Notes under the pieces: generated by a model
Told to the model about the DNA's origin: nothing
Database searches by the model: none
What the model saw: only the letters and a program-made list of their open reading frames with translations
Source: Erwinia pyri
GTDB taxonomy: Bacteria > Pseudomonadota > Gammaproteobacteria > Enterobacterales > Enterobacteriaceae
Reading direction: 5' to 3'
DNA: 64,000 bases
NCBI RefSeq assembly: GCF_030758455.1
Contig: NZ_CP132353.1
Span: 2,108,001-2,172,000 of the forward strand
In this document: one piece after another, positions 51,161 through 60,516 of the stretch
How the letters are laid out: each line of letters opens with the position of its first letter
Numbering within the stretch: position 1 is the stretch's first letter
Program-made: the position numbers and the translations under genes

Positions 51161-52681
51161 ATGACTTTATCTGTCGGGACGCTGGCTTCGCTGGCTGTCG
51201 ATATTCAGAATGGTGTGCGCGGCCGCGATCGTTTTATGCGGATGATTAACAGTATCCACAGCGCCTTAGGCTGTGATGCTACTGCGCTGCTACGTTATGA
51301 AAATCAGCAGTTCCGCCCGCTGGCCACGGCCGGTCTGGCGCCGGATGTGATGGGCCGCCGGTTTAACCTTGAAGCCCATCCGCGGCTTGAAGCGATCGCC
51401 CGCGCCGGGGATGTGGTGCGCTTTCCCGCCGAGAGCGATTTACCCGATCCCTATGACGGGCTTATCCCGGAACAGGGCGATCTGCATGTCCACGCCTGCG
51501 TCGGCATGCCTCTTTTTGCGGGGCAGACGCTGATCGGCGCGCTGACCCTGGACGGTATGAACGCCACCCAGTTTGATGATTACAGCGATGAAGAGTTGCG
51601 GGTTCTGGCCAGCCTGACTGCGGGGGCGCTGAACAACGCATTACTGGTTGAAGAGCTGGAAAAACCTGCATCGTCATTTACGCCACAGCCGCACCGGCCG
51701 GAGGAAAATGAGGAAGTTGAAATTATCGGCAAGTCAGCGGCATTGACGCATCTTAAAAAAGAGATAAGCGTCGTTGCCCCCTCTGACCTGAGCGTGCTGA
51801 TAATGGGCGAAACGGGGACCGGCAAAGAGCTGGTCGCCCGGGCTGTTCATCAACAATCCCATCGCGCTGCGCAACCGCTGATCTATCTCAACTGCGCCGC
51901 GTTACCGGAAAGCGTGGCGGAAAGCGAGCTGTTTGGTCACGTTAAAGGGGCCTTTACCGGCGCTATACACGACCGGCCAGGAAAGTTTGAGCTGGCGGAT
52001 AAAGGGACGCTGTTTCTGGATGAAATTGGCGAGTTGCCGCTTGCGCTACAGGCTAAACTTTTACGCGTGCTGCAGTATGGCGATTTACAACGGGTCGGCG
52101 AAGATAAGCCGCTTACTGTCGATGTGCGGATTATTGCGGCCACTAACCTGAATATGCGCACGGCAGTTACGGAGGGTAAATTCAGGGCCGATCTCTATCA
52201 CCGTCTGAGCGTTTTCCCCCTGTTTGTCCCGTCGCTTAACGAGCGTCGTGACGATATTGTGTTACTGGCTGGCTACTTCAGTGAAAAGTGTCGGATAAAA
52301 TTTGGCCTTACCAGCGTCGCGCTCAGCCCGGCCTTCAGCGCTATGCTTGAAGCGGCAGAGTGGCCGGGCAATATTCGCGAGCTGGAACATACTCTCTATC
52401 GCGCGGTAATCATCGCCCAGGCAGAGTCGCACAGCGGGGAAATCATTCTGCTTCCACACCATTTCAATTCAGAGGGCGGTAAACCCCTTTATCCAGCGCA
52501 GACCACTTCCCAGAAGATAACGCCGGCGATGAGTTTGCATGATGCGACCCGCCAGTTTCAGTACGATTATATAAAACAAGCGTATGAAAGCAGCGGGCGG
52601 GTCTGGGTCAGAACGGCGCGGACGTTGGGAGTTGATCCTGGCAATCTTCACAGGTTGGCAGTAAAACTTGGCCTGAAGTAA
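51161..52681 (+). CDS. norR: nitric oxide-responsive transcription activator NorR
   Basis: 506 residues (E. coli 504). The N-terminal GAF domain holds the ferrous iron ligands implicated in NO sensing at the same numbers as in E. coli: Arg75, Asp96, Asp99, His111, Cys113 and Asp131. The AAA+ domain follows with Walker A GETGTGKE (216-223) and the sigma-54 contact loop GAFTGA (263-268); a C-terminal helix-turn-helix ends in [18 protein letters not shown] binding relieves GAF repression and activates sigma-54 promoters. AAAGGTGAC precedes the ATG. Confidence 0.96.
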   Translation: MTLSVGTLASLAVDIQNGVRGRDRFMRMINSIHSALGCDATALLRYENQQFRPLATAGLAPDVMGRRFNLEAHPRLEAIARAGDVVRFPAESDLPDPYDGLIPEQGDLHVHACVGMPLFAGQTLIGALTLDGMNATQFDDYSDEELRVLASLTAGALNNALLVEELEKPASSFTPQPHRPEENEEVEIIGKSAALTHLKKEISVVAPSDLSVLIMGETGTGKELVARAVHQQSHRAAQPLIYLNCAALPESVAESELFGHVKGAFTGAIHDRPGKFELADKGTLFLDEIGELPLALQAKLLRVLQYGDLQRVGEDKPLTVDVRIIAATNLNMRTAVTEGKFRADLYHRLSVFPLFVPSLNERRDDIVLLAGYFSEKCRIKFGLTSVALSPAFSAMLEAAEWPGNIRELEHTLYRAVIIAQAESHSGEIILLPHHFNSEGGKPLYPAQTTSQKITPAMSLHDATRQFQYDYIKQAYESSGRVWVRTARTLGVDPGNLHRLAVKLGLK

Positions 52682-52721
52682 AACAGAAAAATTACCTGCC
52701 GGGGTTTTCTGTTGCCACTTC

Positions 52722-53339
52722 TCAGCTTTTGCTTATCGCCATCGCTCCCGTGATCAGCGAGGTGAAGGAGGTCACGGCTTCATCCTGATCAAGTTGTCCA
52801 CGGGCGATCGCAGCGGAAAGCGCTTCGCCTGCGCCCACCAGGCCAATGCAACATTGCTGCAGCGAGCGGGGCGGCATGTTTACATGTGGCGTCAGCACTG
52901 ATACGAACATCGCCACGCAGTTATCCAGAAGCTCCTGAAAAACCGCTGACTTCTCTTCACTCCCCGCCAGCGCGGCCCCTACTGAGTGAAACTCATCTGT
53001 TTTGTCTGCTGCACAGTTGATGTAGGCGCTGGCCAGCACCTGGGCGGTTTCCTGCGCACTTCTGGGGGTGGTGGTCATCGCCTCAGCAAACGTTCTGACC
53101 CGCTCCATATCTATCCACCTGTACAGCTCGATCAGCAATGCGGAGCGGGTGGCGAAATGATCGTAAACCACAGGTTTGGAGACGCCTGCACGCACGGCAA
53201 GGTGCCCCAGAGTAAGTCGATCCGCGTTCTCCTCGCGCACGATGAGAAGGGCGTTATCGAGAAGCTGCTTGCGCCGCTCTGCCTTCGCTAACCTGCGCGA
53301 GGGGGAGGCGGGCGTCGGAGTATTGCTCTTTTTCATCAT
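52722..53339 (-). CDS. TetR-family repressor
   Basis: 205 residues. N-terminal helix-turn-helix LTLGHLAVRAGVSKPVVYDHFATRSALL (about residues 40-67), then a helical ligand domain. It diverges from the saccharopine-dehydrogenase-like gene across a region with two copies of an 18-bp inverted repeat, which should be its operators. The ligand is unknown. The second methionine (53336) may be the true start. Confidence 0.9.
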   Translation of the reverse strand: MMKKSNTPTPASPSRRLAKAERRKQLLDNALLIVREENADRLTLGHLAVRAGVSKPVVYDHFATRSALLIELYRWIDMERVRTFAEAMTTTPRSAQETAQVLASAYINCAADKTDEFHSVGAALAGSEEKSAVFQELLDNCVAMFVSVLTPHVNMPPRSLQQCCIGLVGAGEALSAAIARGQLDQDEAVTSFTSLITGAMAISKS

Positions 53340-53353
53340 CTCTCTCAGTAAAA

Positions 53354-53412
53354 CCTACTAAAAGTAGCTTAGTGACATAATGCGTGCTACCTTTCCTACT
53401 AATGGTAGCTTA
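53354..53412. promoter_or_regulatory. two TetR operator copies
   Basis: CCTACTAAAAGTAGCTTA at 53354-53371 and CCTACTAATGGTAGCTTA at 53395-53412 differ at two positions and contain the inverted repeat CTAC(T)-N4-GTAG. They are 41 bp apart (about four helical turns) and sit in the divergent promoter. Confidence 0.78.
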
Positions 53413-53436
53413 CCACGTACATAAGGAAACATACCT

Positions 53437-54456
53437 ATGTCATTTGATCCCATACTGATCCTGGGCGGGTCCGGCGCTATTGGGCACCAGACCGTTCGGG
53501 CAATACAGGCAACTTATCCTGACCTTCCCCTGCTTATAGGCGGTCGTGACCTGACCAGGGCGCAGAACGCAGCGGCAGAATTTAGCGGAGTAGAGGGGGT
53601 GGAGATCGACGCGGCCTCGGCCGATCTGGGTCTCGGTCAGCGGAAAATCAGTGCTGTCGTGGTGCTCTACAAGGATCACTCGCTTGCTGCTCTCCGCTTC
53701 GCGCAATCGCGAGGCGTGCCGCATCTGAGCATCTCATCGGGCGTATTCGAGATCGCGCCGGAAATCGCAAGCTTTATGAACGCTCCGGGTGCAGCCGCGG
53801 TGGTGCTGGGATATGAGTGGCTGGTGGGGGCCACCACTGTTCCTGCGCTCCATCTGACTAAGCAATTCAGTCAGGTTCATGAAATCCGTATTGGTGCGCT
53901 GGTTGATGAAGAAGATGTTGGCGGTCCGGCGGTCGCGGCTGATTTCGAACATCTTAACCACCTGCTTCCTGCGGCACTCACGCGCCGGGATGGCGTCTAC
54001 CTGTGGCGTGAAGGCAGTGAGACAAAGGCAGTGTTCTCAGCAGTTGACGGAACCCAGATTGATGCCACGGGCTTCTCATCGATTGACGTGGTCGGACTGG
54101 CTTCAGCAACGGGCGCGCAAAGCGTCAGGTTTGACCTGGGGATGGGCATCAGTTCGAGCCGACGCAAAGGCGGAGCGTTCTCGACCGAAATCCTCATTAA
54201 TATTTCTGGTCTGGGGGCTGAGGGAGAGACGCTTTGCACCCGCCATGCCGTAGTGCATCCGGGCGGCGCGGCACCGCTGACAGGAATGGGAATAGCCTTG
54301 CTGCTGGAACGACTGGTTGGCCTGGATGGAAAGCCGCCGGTCAAGGCTGGCCTCTATTTTCCCTACCAGATAGTGGATGCATCGCATTACCTGGCGCGTC
54401 TGGCGCAGGAGGGAGGTCAGTTGCTTGCCCTCCCGGCCAACCCGACATCCGGTTAA
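53437..54456 (+). CDS. NAD(P)-binding oxidoreductase, saccharopine-dehydrogenase-like
   Basis: 339 residues. The Rossmann loop ILGGSGAIGHQTVRAIQ is followed by LLIGGRDLTRAQNAAAEF, as in saccharopine dehydrogenase N-terminal domains. The C-terminal two thirds (FSSIDVVGLASATGAQSVRFDLGMGISS) is less familiar. It is likely an oxidoreductase for a compound sensed by the divergent TetR protein. AAGGAAA precedes the ATG. Substrate unknown. Confidence 0.72.
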   Translation: MSFDPILILGGSGAIGHQTVRAIQATYPDLPLLIGGRDLTRAQNAAAEFSGVEGVEIDAASADLGLGQRKISAVVVLYKDHSLAALRFAQSRGVPHLSISSGVFEIAPEIASFMNAPGAAAVVLGYEWLVGATTVPALHLTKQFSQVHEIRIGALVDEEDVGGPAVAADFEHLNHLLPAALTRRDGVYLWREGSETKAVFSAVDGTQIDATGFSSIDVVGLASATGAQSVRFDLGMGISSSRRKGGAFSTEILINISGLGAEGETLCTRHAVVHPGGAAPLTGMGIALLLERLVGLDGKPPVKAGLYFPYQIVDASHYLARLAQEGGQLLALPANPTSG

Positions 54457-54547
54457 AACAGAGAAAGAGCTCATTAAGCATGGCTCGCCGACAGCTGCAA
54501 TTTGCTGTCGGACGAGTCGTGATGTGTGACCTTCAGGAGTTTGGCGG

Positions 54548-55207
54548 TCAGTTCAGGGCGCTGAGGACTCCAGCCATCCGCTGTTCAACTTCATCACGAG
54601 TAGCGGCCCATGCGGGTACGGTATCGAGCAGGCGCTGTTGCCAGGCGGAGAGATTTGGGTAATCTTCAAAAGGTGCACCAGTCCGTTTGTATTGCGAAAA
54701 AGGCGCGGCAATATCAATATCTGCCAGCGTCAACGCATCTCCGACAATAAAATTACGGGTCGCGAGATGGCGTTCCAGAACGTTTGCAGCATTGCTAATG
54801 TTAGTCATCGCTAACTGGACGATCGCCTCGGTTTTTGGCTTATCCATGAACGTCGCGTTCGCCCACTCATTAAAGAGCAGGGTCGAGAATATCCGCCACT
54901 GCTCTCCAGACCAGAACATCCATTGCAGGACTTCCAGCTTCTCTGTGGGTGTCCGACCAAGCAGGCTGGAATTCTTTTTCCCTGCAAGGTAGAGGTTAAT
55001 GGCTGACGCTTCCCAGATAAGGGTATCCCCGTCCTGAAGTACGGGGGTGAGCCCGTGCGGGTTCAGGCGCAGAAATTCGGGGGTATGACTTTCACCCTTG
55101 AACAAATCGATGTTCATACGTTCGATATCAATATCCATGATAGCGGCAGCGGCAGTAACCCGGCGAAGGCTGCCAGAACCTGGATCGCCGTAGATTTTAA
55201 TGGACAT
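54548..55207 (-). CDS. glutathione S-transferase family protein
   Basis: 219 residues. Thioredoxin-like N-terminal domain MSIKIYGDPGSGSLRRVT with the glutathione contacts NPHGLTPVLQDGDTLIWEASAI, and a helical C-terminal domain ending LADIDIAAPFSQYKRTG and YPNLSAWQQRLL. Theta/phi-like class; conjugates or reduces electrophiles with glutathione. The start at 55207 has GAGGA before it. It diverges from a LysR gene (55324) that probably controls it. Confidence 0.88.
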   Translation of the reverse strand: MSIKIYGDPGSGSLRRVTAAAAIMDIDIERMNIDLFKGESHTPEFLRLNPHGLTPVLQDGDTLIWEASAINLYLAGKKNSSLLGRTPTEKLEVLQWMFWSGEQWRIFSTLLFNEWANATFMDKPKTEAIVQLAMTNISNAANVLERHLATRNFIVGDALTLADIDIAAPFSQYKRTGAPFEDYPNLSAWQQRLLDTVPAWAATRDEVEQRMAGVLSALN

Positions 55208-55323
55208 AGTTTTCCTCATATTTCGCTGTTGGTTTTTAAATCAAAGGATGACGAAACCAGGATAAACCTTTTCTCCGGATAAAATTATACTGTCGTTTTG
55301 CAGAACACTTATTTGGAATATGA

Positions 55324-56211
55324 ATGAGCGATCGTTGGCTGGAGATTGAAGTTTTCACCCGTGTAGCAGAATCGGGAAGTTTTTCTCGTGCCGCTCAGGA
55401 GCTTGGGCTGTCACAACCATCAACCTCTCGTATCGTCACGGGGCTGGAAACGCGTCTGGGAGTAAAGCTCTTACTACGTACGACCCGGAACATGGCGCTC
55501 ACTGAAGCAGGCGCTGCGTTTCTGGAAAGGGCTCGCCAGGCCGCTGCCGACCTTGAGGACGCGGAAGATGCAGCCAGGGGAATCGATTCCCTGCGTGGCA
55601 CTATCCGTCTTGCGGTACCTGTTATGTACGGTACACGAGCAATCATTCCCGCCTTGCCTGGTTTTCTTGAACGCTATCCCGAGCTGCGCGTTGAGATCAC
55701 CATGCGGGATGAGAGGCAAAATCTGATAACAAACGGCGTCGACATGGCAATCCGAATGGGTACGCTTGAGGATTCCACATTTGGCGCCCGGCAAATTGCA
55801 TCGGTGGCACGGATGTTAGTGGCTTCGCCAGCTTATCTTGCCAGAAGAGGAGTACCTGAAACGCCTGAAGAACTGATGTTTCACGAGATGCTGTTGCACC
55901 AACAAAGCTTTCCTGAGAAAAGCATCTTAAAATTGATGAAAGCTGGTATAGAGCATGTCGTGACGTTGCGTGGGAGAATTAAAATCGATGCTGCGCCCGG
56001 GATTCTGGCAGCGGCGGCGGCAGGCCTTGGCATTGCAAACGTGACAACTATCATGTCTGCACCAGAGCGGCAGGATGGCAGCCTCGTTCAGATCTTGCCT
56101 GACTACGAGCTTGAGCCTTTGAAAGCGTTTGCCCTGTTTCCTTCAGGGCCTAAGCCTTCAGCTAAGGTACGGGCGCTGACAACTTATCTCATTGAGGTAT
56201 CTGGAAACTAA
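55324..56211 (+). CDS. LysR-family transcriptional regulator
   Basis: 295 residues. Winged helix-turn-helix EIEVFTRVAESGSFSRAAQELGLSQPSTSRIVTGLE, then substrate-binding domain (MRDERQNLITNGVDMAIRMG, LAAAAAGLGIANVTTIMS). Typical of the AaeR/DmlR-like group that controls a divergent detoxification or dehydrogenase gene; here the glutathione S-transferase. GGA lies before the ATG. Effector unknown. Confidence 0.9.
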   Translation: MSDRWLEIEVFTRVAESGSFSRAAQELGLSQPSTSRIVTGLETRLGVKLLLRTTRNMALTEAGAAFLERARQAAADLEDAEDAARGIDSLRGTIRLAVPVMYGTRAIIPALPGFLERYPELRVEITMRDERQNLITNGVDMAIRMGTLEDSTFGARQIASVARMLVASPAYLARRGVPETPEELMFHEMLLHQQSFPEKSILKLMKAGIEHVVTLRGRIKIDAAPGILAAAAAGLGIANVTTIMSAPERQDGSLVQILPDYELEPLKAFALFPSGPKPSAKVRALTTYLIEVSGN

Positions 56212-56368
56212 TTTCCCTCTATTCCTGGAAGGCCTGTGGGAATTTTTCAGGAAAATAAAAGTGTGCTCGCGGCCTCAGCTTTGCTCCCTGTCTGAGGGGA
56301 CGATCTTCGCACTGTTATACGCTTCTCAGGTACCGTTATAAATAACGAAAGTGAAAAGAGGTGACGCT

Positions 56369-57067
56369 GTGAGTCTGTCGATGCTTGATGCGGTAAAAGG
56401 AAAATTAATCGTCTCTTGCCAGGCGCTGGAAGAGGAGCCGCTGCACAGCGACTTCATCATGAGCCGGATGGCGCTTGCCGCCCAGGCTGGCGGCGCGGCT
56501 GGCATTCGTGCCAACAGTCTGGTGGATATCCGGGCCATAAAACAGACGGTCAGTCTGCCGGTGATTGGCCTTCTGAAGCGAAACTATCCCGGCAGTGATG
56601 TCTATATCACCGCCACGATGCGGGAAGTGGATGAGCTGATGGTTGCCGCACCGGAAGCGATCGCTCTGGACGCGACTTCTCATGCCAGGCCGGATGGCGT
56701 ATCGCTCGCTCAGCTGGTTGTACAGATCCGCCAGCGCTATCCCCGGCTGTTGCTGATGGCCGATATTGCCACTGTGGCGGAAGCAGAGACGGCTTCTTCA
56801 CTGGGCTTTGACTGCATTGGCACCACGCTTTATGGCTATACCTCTGAGACGCAAGGTAAAGTGCTGTCCGATGATGATTTTGCTTTTCTGCGCGCGGTGT
56901 TAAGCGTGGTGAATAAACCGGTTATTGCGGAAGGCAATATCAGCACCCCGGCGATGATGGCGCGCTGCCTGCAGCTTGGTGCGCATGCGGTGGTGGTAGG
57001 CGGCGCAATTACGCGTCCGCAGCAAATTACCGCCCGCTTTGTTGAGGCGTTACCGTCACGTACCTGA
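56369..57067 (+). CDS. nanE: N-acylglucosamine-6-phosphate 2-epimerase NanE
   Basis: 232 residues (E. coli 229). TIM-barrel enzyme converting ManNAc-6-phosphate to GlcNAc-6-phosphate in sialic-acid use. Signatures: [67 protein letters not shown] and PVIAEGNI. The GTG at 56369 is chosen because AAAAGAGGTGA ends 5 bases before; a GTG at 56351 lies upstream of it. No nanA, nanT or nanK gene is near, so it is a stand-alone copy. Confidence 0.92.
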   Translation: MSLSMLDAVKGKLIVSCQALEEEPLHSDFIMSRMALAAQAGGAAGIRANSLVDIRAIKQTVSLPVIGLLKRNYPGSDVYITATMREVDELMVAAPEAIALDATSHARPDGVSLAQLVVQIRQRYPRLLLMADIATVAEAETASSLGFDCIGTTLYGYTSETQGKVLSDDDFAFLRAVLSVVNKPVIAEGNISTPAMMARCLQLGAHAVVVGGAITRPQQITARFVEALPSRT

Positions 57068-57116
57068 ACTCCATATTCGTCTGAGCAACTGATATCCCGG
57101 TTGCGGATGAAACGCA

Positions 57117-57143
57117 TAAAAAAAGCCTCCCGTTCGGGAGGCT
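57117..57143 (-). terminator. rho-independent terminator between nanE and SDR
   Basis: AGCCTCCC-GTTC-GGGAGGCT with a T-run on the minus strand, 40 bases after the SDR stop. It can also stop nanE transcripts weakly. Confidence 0.85.
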
Positions 57144-57182
57144 CTTATTCAGGCTGTCAGCCCGTTTAACTGATAACAGTTT

Positions 57183-58076
57183 TTACAGCGTGCCGGTGCC
57201 GCCATCGGTGCACCAGACCTGACCGGAAGTGTAGCTGCTCTCGGTAGAAGCCAGCGTCACATAGAGCGGTGCGATCTCAGCAGGCTGTCCCGGACGGCCC
57301 AGTGGGGCAGAGGCGCCAAACTGTTTTACTTTTTCCTGAGGCTGACCGCCGCTTGACTGCAACGGGGTCCAGAACGGGCCAGGCGCTACCGCATTCACAC
57401 GAATGCCTTCTTCACCCAGCTGTTGCGCCAGAGATTTGGTGAAGGCAACAATACAGGCTTTAGTCTGCGCATAATCCAGCAGAATATCGCTGGGCTGAAA
57501 AGCCTGCACGGAAGAGGTATTAATAATCGATGCGCCACGCGGTAAATAATCTACTGCCGCTTTGGTGATCCAAAACATGGCGTAAACATTTGTTTTGAAT
57601 GTTGCATCAAAATCTTCAGTGCTTAACGTGCGGATAGATTCATTAAACTGCTGGCGTCCGGCATTGTTAACCAGAATATCCAGGCCGCCCAGCTTCGTTG
57701 CCGCTTCTTTTACCAGAGTCTGGCAGAAAGCTTCGGTACGAATATCGCCCGGAATGGCAAACGCTTTACGACCTTCCGCTTCAATCAGCTTAATAACTTC
57801 AGCCGCATCGGACTCTTCTTCAGGGAGATAATTAATAGCGACGTCAGCACCTTCACGTGCATAAGCAATAGCCACTGCGCGGCCAATACCGGAGTCACCA
57901 CCTGTGATTAAAGCCTTGCGTCCTGCCAGACGGCCTGAGCCACGATAGGAAGTTTCACCATGATCGGGAACCGGGATCATTTTACTGGCCAGGCCTGGAA
58001 CTGGCTGGGGTTGCTCCGCAAATGGCGGCGCAGGGTAATCAACGGATAAGAGAGATTTTTTATCGTTGCTGGACAT
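57183..58076 (-). CDS. yghA: SDR-family oxidoreductase, YghA-like
   Basis: 297 residues. The extended N-terminus (YPAPPFAEQPQPVPG and PDHGETSYRGSGRLAGRKALITGG) is typical of the YghA/general-stress-protein 39 branch. Cofactor loop GGDSGIGRAVA, NNAGRQQ, catalytic Ser in NTSSVQAF and YAQTKACIVAF (Tyr-X3-Lys), then GPFWTPLQ. NAD(P)-dependent; aldehyde or steroid-like substrates have been proposed for relatives. AAGGAGC precedes the ATG. Stress-type genes follow on the other strand. Confidence 0.9.
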   Translation of the reverse strand: MSSNDKKSLLSVDYPAPPFAEQPQPVPGLASKMIPVPDHGETSYRGSGRLAGRKALITGGDSGIGRAVAIAYAREGADVAINYLPEEESDAAEVIKLIEAEGRKAFAIPGDIRTEAFCQTLVKEAATKLGGLDILVNNAGRQQFNESIRTLSTEDFDATFKTNVYAMFWITKAAVDYLPRGASIINTSSVQAFQPSDILLDYAQTKACIVAFTKSLAQQLGEEGIRVNAVAPGPFWTPLQSSGGQPQEKVKQFGASAPLGRPGQPAEIAPLYVTLASTESSYTSGQVWCTDGGTGTL

Positions 58077-58433
58077 ATTTAGCTCCTTCTTTATTCATTC
58101 GAGTAGCAATAAGCCTGGCACAAATGTGAGGGTTGTCACATATAAACTGGAAAAAAATGCCTTCGGGGGAAATATTTTTTTCTGTAAAGAGCCAGAGGCA
58201 ATTAATTCATTTCAAAAAGCGTGGCCTGCTGATGCGGTTATTTTAAACAGCGCGCTTCAGGCTGAAGTGGAAGGGGAGAGAACAACGACTATAATATTCT
58301 TCGGGCCTGATTTTGCCCGAGTGGTAATAAAGGTTAAGTAAGTTTTACAAAGGGTGTTGCTGCTTGTTTACTCTGTGAATATTTGCCAGGGTTAGGCCAC
58401 AACGGTGTGAGACAAAGGTAAAAAGGAACAGCT
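58077..58433. other. divergent gap between yghA and ymgB-like gene
   Basis: 357 bases holding two divergent promoters. A rightward open frame runs to a stop at 58341 (protein end FFGPDFARVVIKVK) but lacks a ribosome site and starts inside yghA; it is probably chance. No palindrome or RNA was recognised. Confidence 0.35.
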
Positions 58434-58643
58434 ATGAAACGTGACGTGCTGAGTGAAGAGTATTATGACGAAGTCTGCCGGGTGATTGGTGACGCTGTGA
58501 TTGTGCTGGCGGAAAGCGGCTATAATACTCACCGCGAAGTGCTGACGGATCTCTTAAAGAAAACCCGACATGATCGTGCCGACGCGGACAGGGATGAGCA
58601 GAAGGTTCTTGAGCACGCCATTCGTTTGATTAAACCAGAATAA
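58434..58643 (+). CDS. YmgB/AriR-like small regulator
   Basis: 69 residues. The segment EVCRVIGDAVIVLAESGYNTHREVLTDLLKK aligns by eye with the AriR/YmgB helical pair (LGQAVTNLMLSG then IILSLIHSL). Family members influence biofilm formation and acid resistance, mostly by binding other proteins or DNA. AAAAAGGA precedes the ATG. It lies near other stress genes (yghA, ygiW type). The assignment rests on short similarity. Confidence 0.65.
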   Translation: MKRDVLSEEYYDEVCRVIGDAVIVLAESGYNTHREVLTDLLKKTRHDRADADRDEQKVLEHAIRLIKPE

Positions 58644-58785
58644 GAGAGATCGTCGCTGCTCGCCTCACTTACTGGGCGCTCTTTTAAGGCGAGCGGGTTA
58701 TTTTATAAGGAAAATTTCCGCTGATGTGCCAGGCTTAAAGAAGACACATCGAGCAGGGCAAAGCCTGAGACATTAAGGAGAAAGA

Positions 58786-59178
58786 ATGAAAAAGATGCTG
58801 GCACTGGCCGCAATACTTGCCTTCACGGGCCATGCAATGGCTGCGGAAGGGGGATTCAAAAGTGGTGAAACACCGCCTCCGGTTCATAAGAAAGATGCCG
58901 GTTATAAAGGCTCTGAAGATACCGGAGAAAGTACCATTCACTCCCTGTTCTCACAGCGTGACAATGCCTGGGTTACCGTTGAAGGCTATCTGATCAAACA
59001 GACTGATGATAAGAGCTACATGCTGCGTGACGACTCCGGCAAAATTAACATTAAGGTTCCCACACCTGCCTGGGACGGTAAAGAGTACAACTCCAAGGAT
59101 ATGGTGCGGGTAAGCGGATATGTGAAAGGGAAAGGGGACGCACGTTATCTTCAGGTACAGAGAGTCGAAAAGCCCTGA
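58786..59178 (+). CDS. YgiW/YdeI-family periplasmic stress protein (BOF domain)
   Basis: 130 residues. Signal peptide MKKMLALAAILAFTGHAMA, then a linker and one bacterial OB fold (VTVEGYLIKQTDDKSYMLRDDSGKI and the ending YLQVQRVEK). Family members help tolerance to peroxide, cadmium and antimicrobial peptides. AAGGAG lies 6 bases before the ATG. A strong terminator follows. Confidence 0.9.
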   Translation: MKKMLALAAILAFTGHAMAAEGGFKSGETPPPVHKKDAGYKGSEDTGESTIHSLFSQRDNAWVTVEGYLIKQTDDKSYMLRDDSGKINIKVPTPAWDGKEYNSKDMVRVSGYVKGKGDARYLQVQRVEKP

Positions 59179-59240
59179 TCCTTTTCTGACCTCTGTCTGA
59201 AGAGGTTTGAGTCACTGAAACTCTCTCCTTTCATGAATAA

Positions 59241-59276
59241 AAGCCCCTGTAGTTTTAACGCTACAGGGGCTTTTTT
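59241..59276. terminator. bidirectional terminator
   Basis: AAGCCCCTGTAG-8 nt-CTACAGGGGCTT with a T-run, placed between the convergent ygiW-like gene and the truncated gcd copy. Confidence 0.9.
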
Positions 59277-59278
59277 CG

Positions 59279-60466
59279 CTAGCGAGCGGGCAGCGCATAG
59301 GCCATTAACGCATCTCCCGAAGGAGTACCAAGCCCGCCATGGCCGCCCGCGGCGATCACCACAAACTGCCTGCCATCGCTACCGGTATAGGTCATCGGCG
59401 TCGCCTGACCGCCTGCCGGCAATCTTGCCCGCCAGAGTTCCTGCCCGCTGCGTTCGTCGAAAGCACGCAGGTAATCATCGGCCGTTGCGCCCATAAAGAT
59501 CAGCCCGCTACCGGTAATCACGTTTCCACCCATCATAAAAATACCCGTAGGGAGCGGGGCATTAGTATGCGTGCCAAAGACGTTCATATCTCTGGTGGTA
59601 CCGGCTGGCCGTTCCCAGGCAATTTTGCGCGTAGTAAGATCAATCGCCACTAACTTACCCCACGGCGGTGCGCTGCAGGGCGCGCCAAGCGCGGTAAGCC
59701 AGGGCTTAACAATCGCCGCCCAGGGCGTGCCATATTGTGGCCCGACGGAGAACTCTTTGGGTTTAGGGTAGGCCTGCTTACTACCCCAGCCAGCCCAATC
59801 CTGCATCAGACCCTGTTTTTTGGCCTCGCTGGCTTTCATCATCTCCATGGTGAAAGGGATATAACTGGTATTGGCAATCAGCAGGTGCCGTTGCGGATCT
59901 ACCGACGCACCGTACCAGTCCATCACACCATCAAAAGCTGGATAGGCGATGGAAGTGCCTTCGGCGGGCGGCGTGTACTGTCCCTGATAGCGATACCGAT
60001 GAAACTGAATGCGGCAGAGCAGCTGATCCACCGGCGTTGCCCCCCACATATCCCTCTCTTTCAGATCGGGTGGCGAGAGGTTGGGCATGCCCACAGAATC
60101 TGGCTGCGTAGGTGACAGGTGTTCCCCTGGCAGGGCTGGGGTGACAGGAACCGGCTTCTCAGTGACCTGAGCCAGCGGCTTGCCTGTTTCCCGGTTCAGC
60201 AGGAACAGCTGGCCCATTTTGGTGGTCTGTACCAGTGCAGGGATGGTTGCACCCTTGCCATCAGGCAGATCCACAAGCGTAGGGCCAATGGGCAGATCGA
60301 AATCCCAGACGTCGTGGTGCACCATCTGATAATGCCAGCGCTCTGCTCCGGTATGGATATCGAGCGCCACCAGCGAAGTCGAATATTTTTCATCGAACGG
60401 CCGACGTTGGCCGCCAAAATAGTCGGGCGTGGCGTTACCCAGCGGGATAAAGATCAAACCTTCCGA
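59279..60466 (-). pseudogene. 5'-deleted second membrane PQQ glucose dehydrogenase
   Basis: About 395 codons covering only the C-terminal half of a gcd-type enzyme (full length near 800). The remaining part is open and well conserved: LVALDIHTGAERWHYQ, the canonical active-site stretch HHDVWDFDLPIGP, WGATPVDQLLCRIQFHRY, and the ending LPAGGQATPMTYTG with VVIAAGGHGGLGT. Missing are the membrane helices and the first half of the propeller, so it cannot bind PQQ normally. Similarity starts at GLIFIPLGN, directly after a hairpin belonging to the upstream GH15 gene, which marks the deletion junction. A TTG could start translation at 60457. Probably inactive. Confidence 0.8.
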
Positions 60467-60493
60467 AAAGGGATGCGTTATCCCTTTCCGGAA
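60461..60493 (-). terminator. hairpin between GH15 gene and truncated gcd
   Basis: 14-bp arms (TTCCGAAAAGGGAT and ATCCCTTTCCGGAA, one mismatch) with a 5-nt loop, 24 bases after the GH15 stop. No T-run follows because the gcd remnant begins immediately. Confidence 0.55.
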
Positions 60494-60516
60494 GTCACTT
60501 CAGTTCAGGCCGGGCG

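Noticed and set aside
53437..54456. Saccharopine dehydrogenase (lysine pathway)
   Set aside because: Only the nucleotide-binding part resembles it; gene context with TetR does not support lysine metabolism.
58066..58341. 91-codon rightward open frame upstream of the ymgB-like gene
   Set aside because: It begins inside yghA in antisense and lacks a translation start in the intergenic part; kept only as a note in the gap entry.
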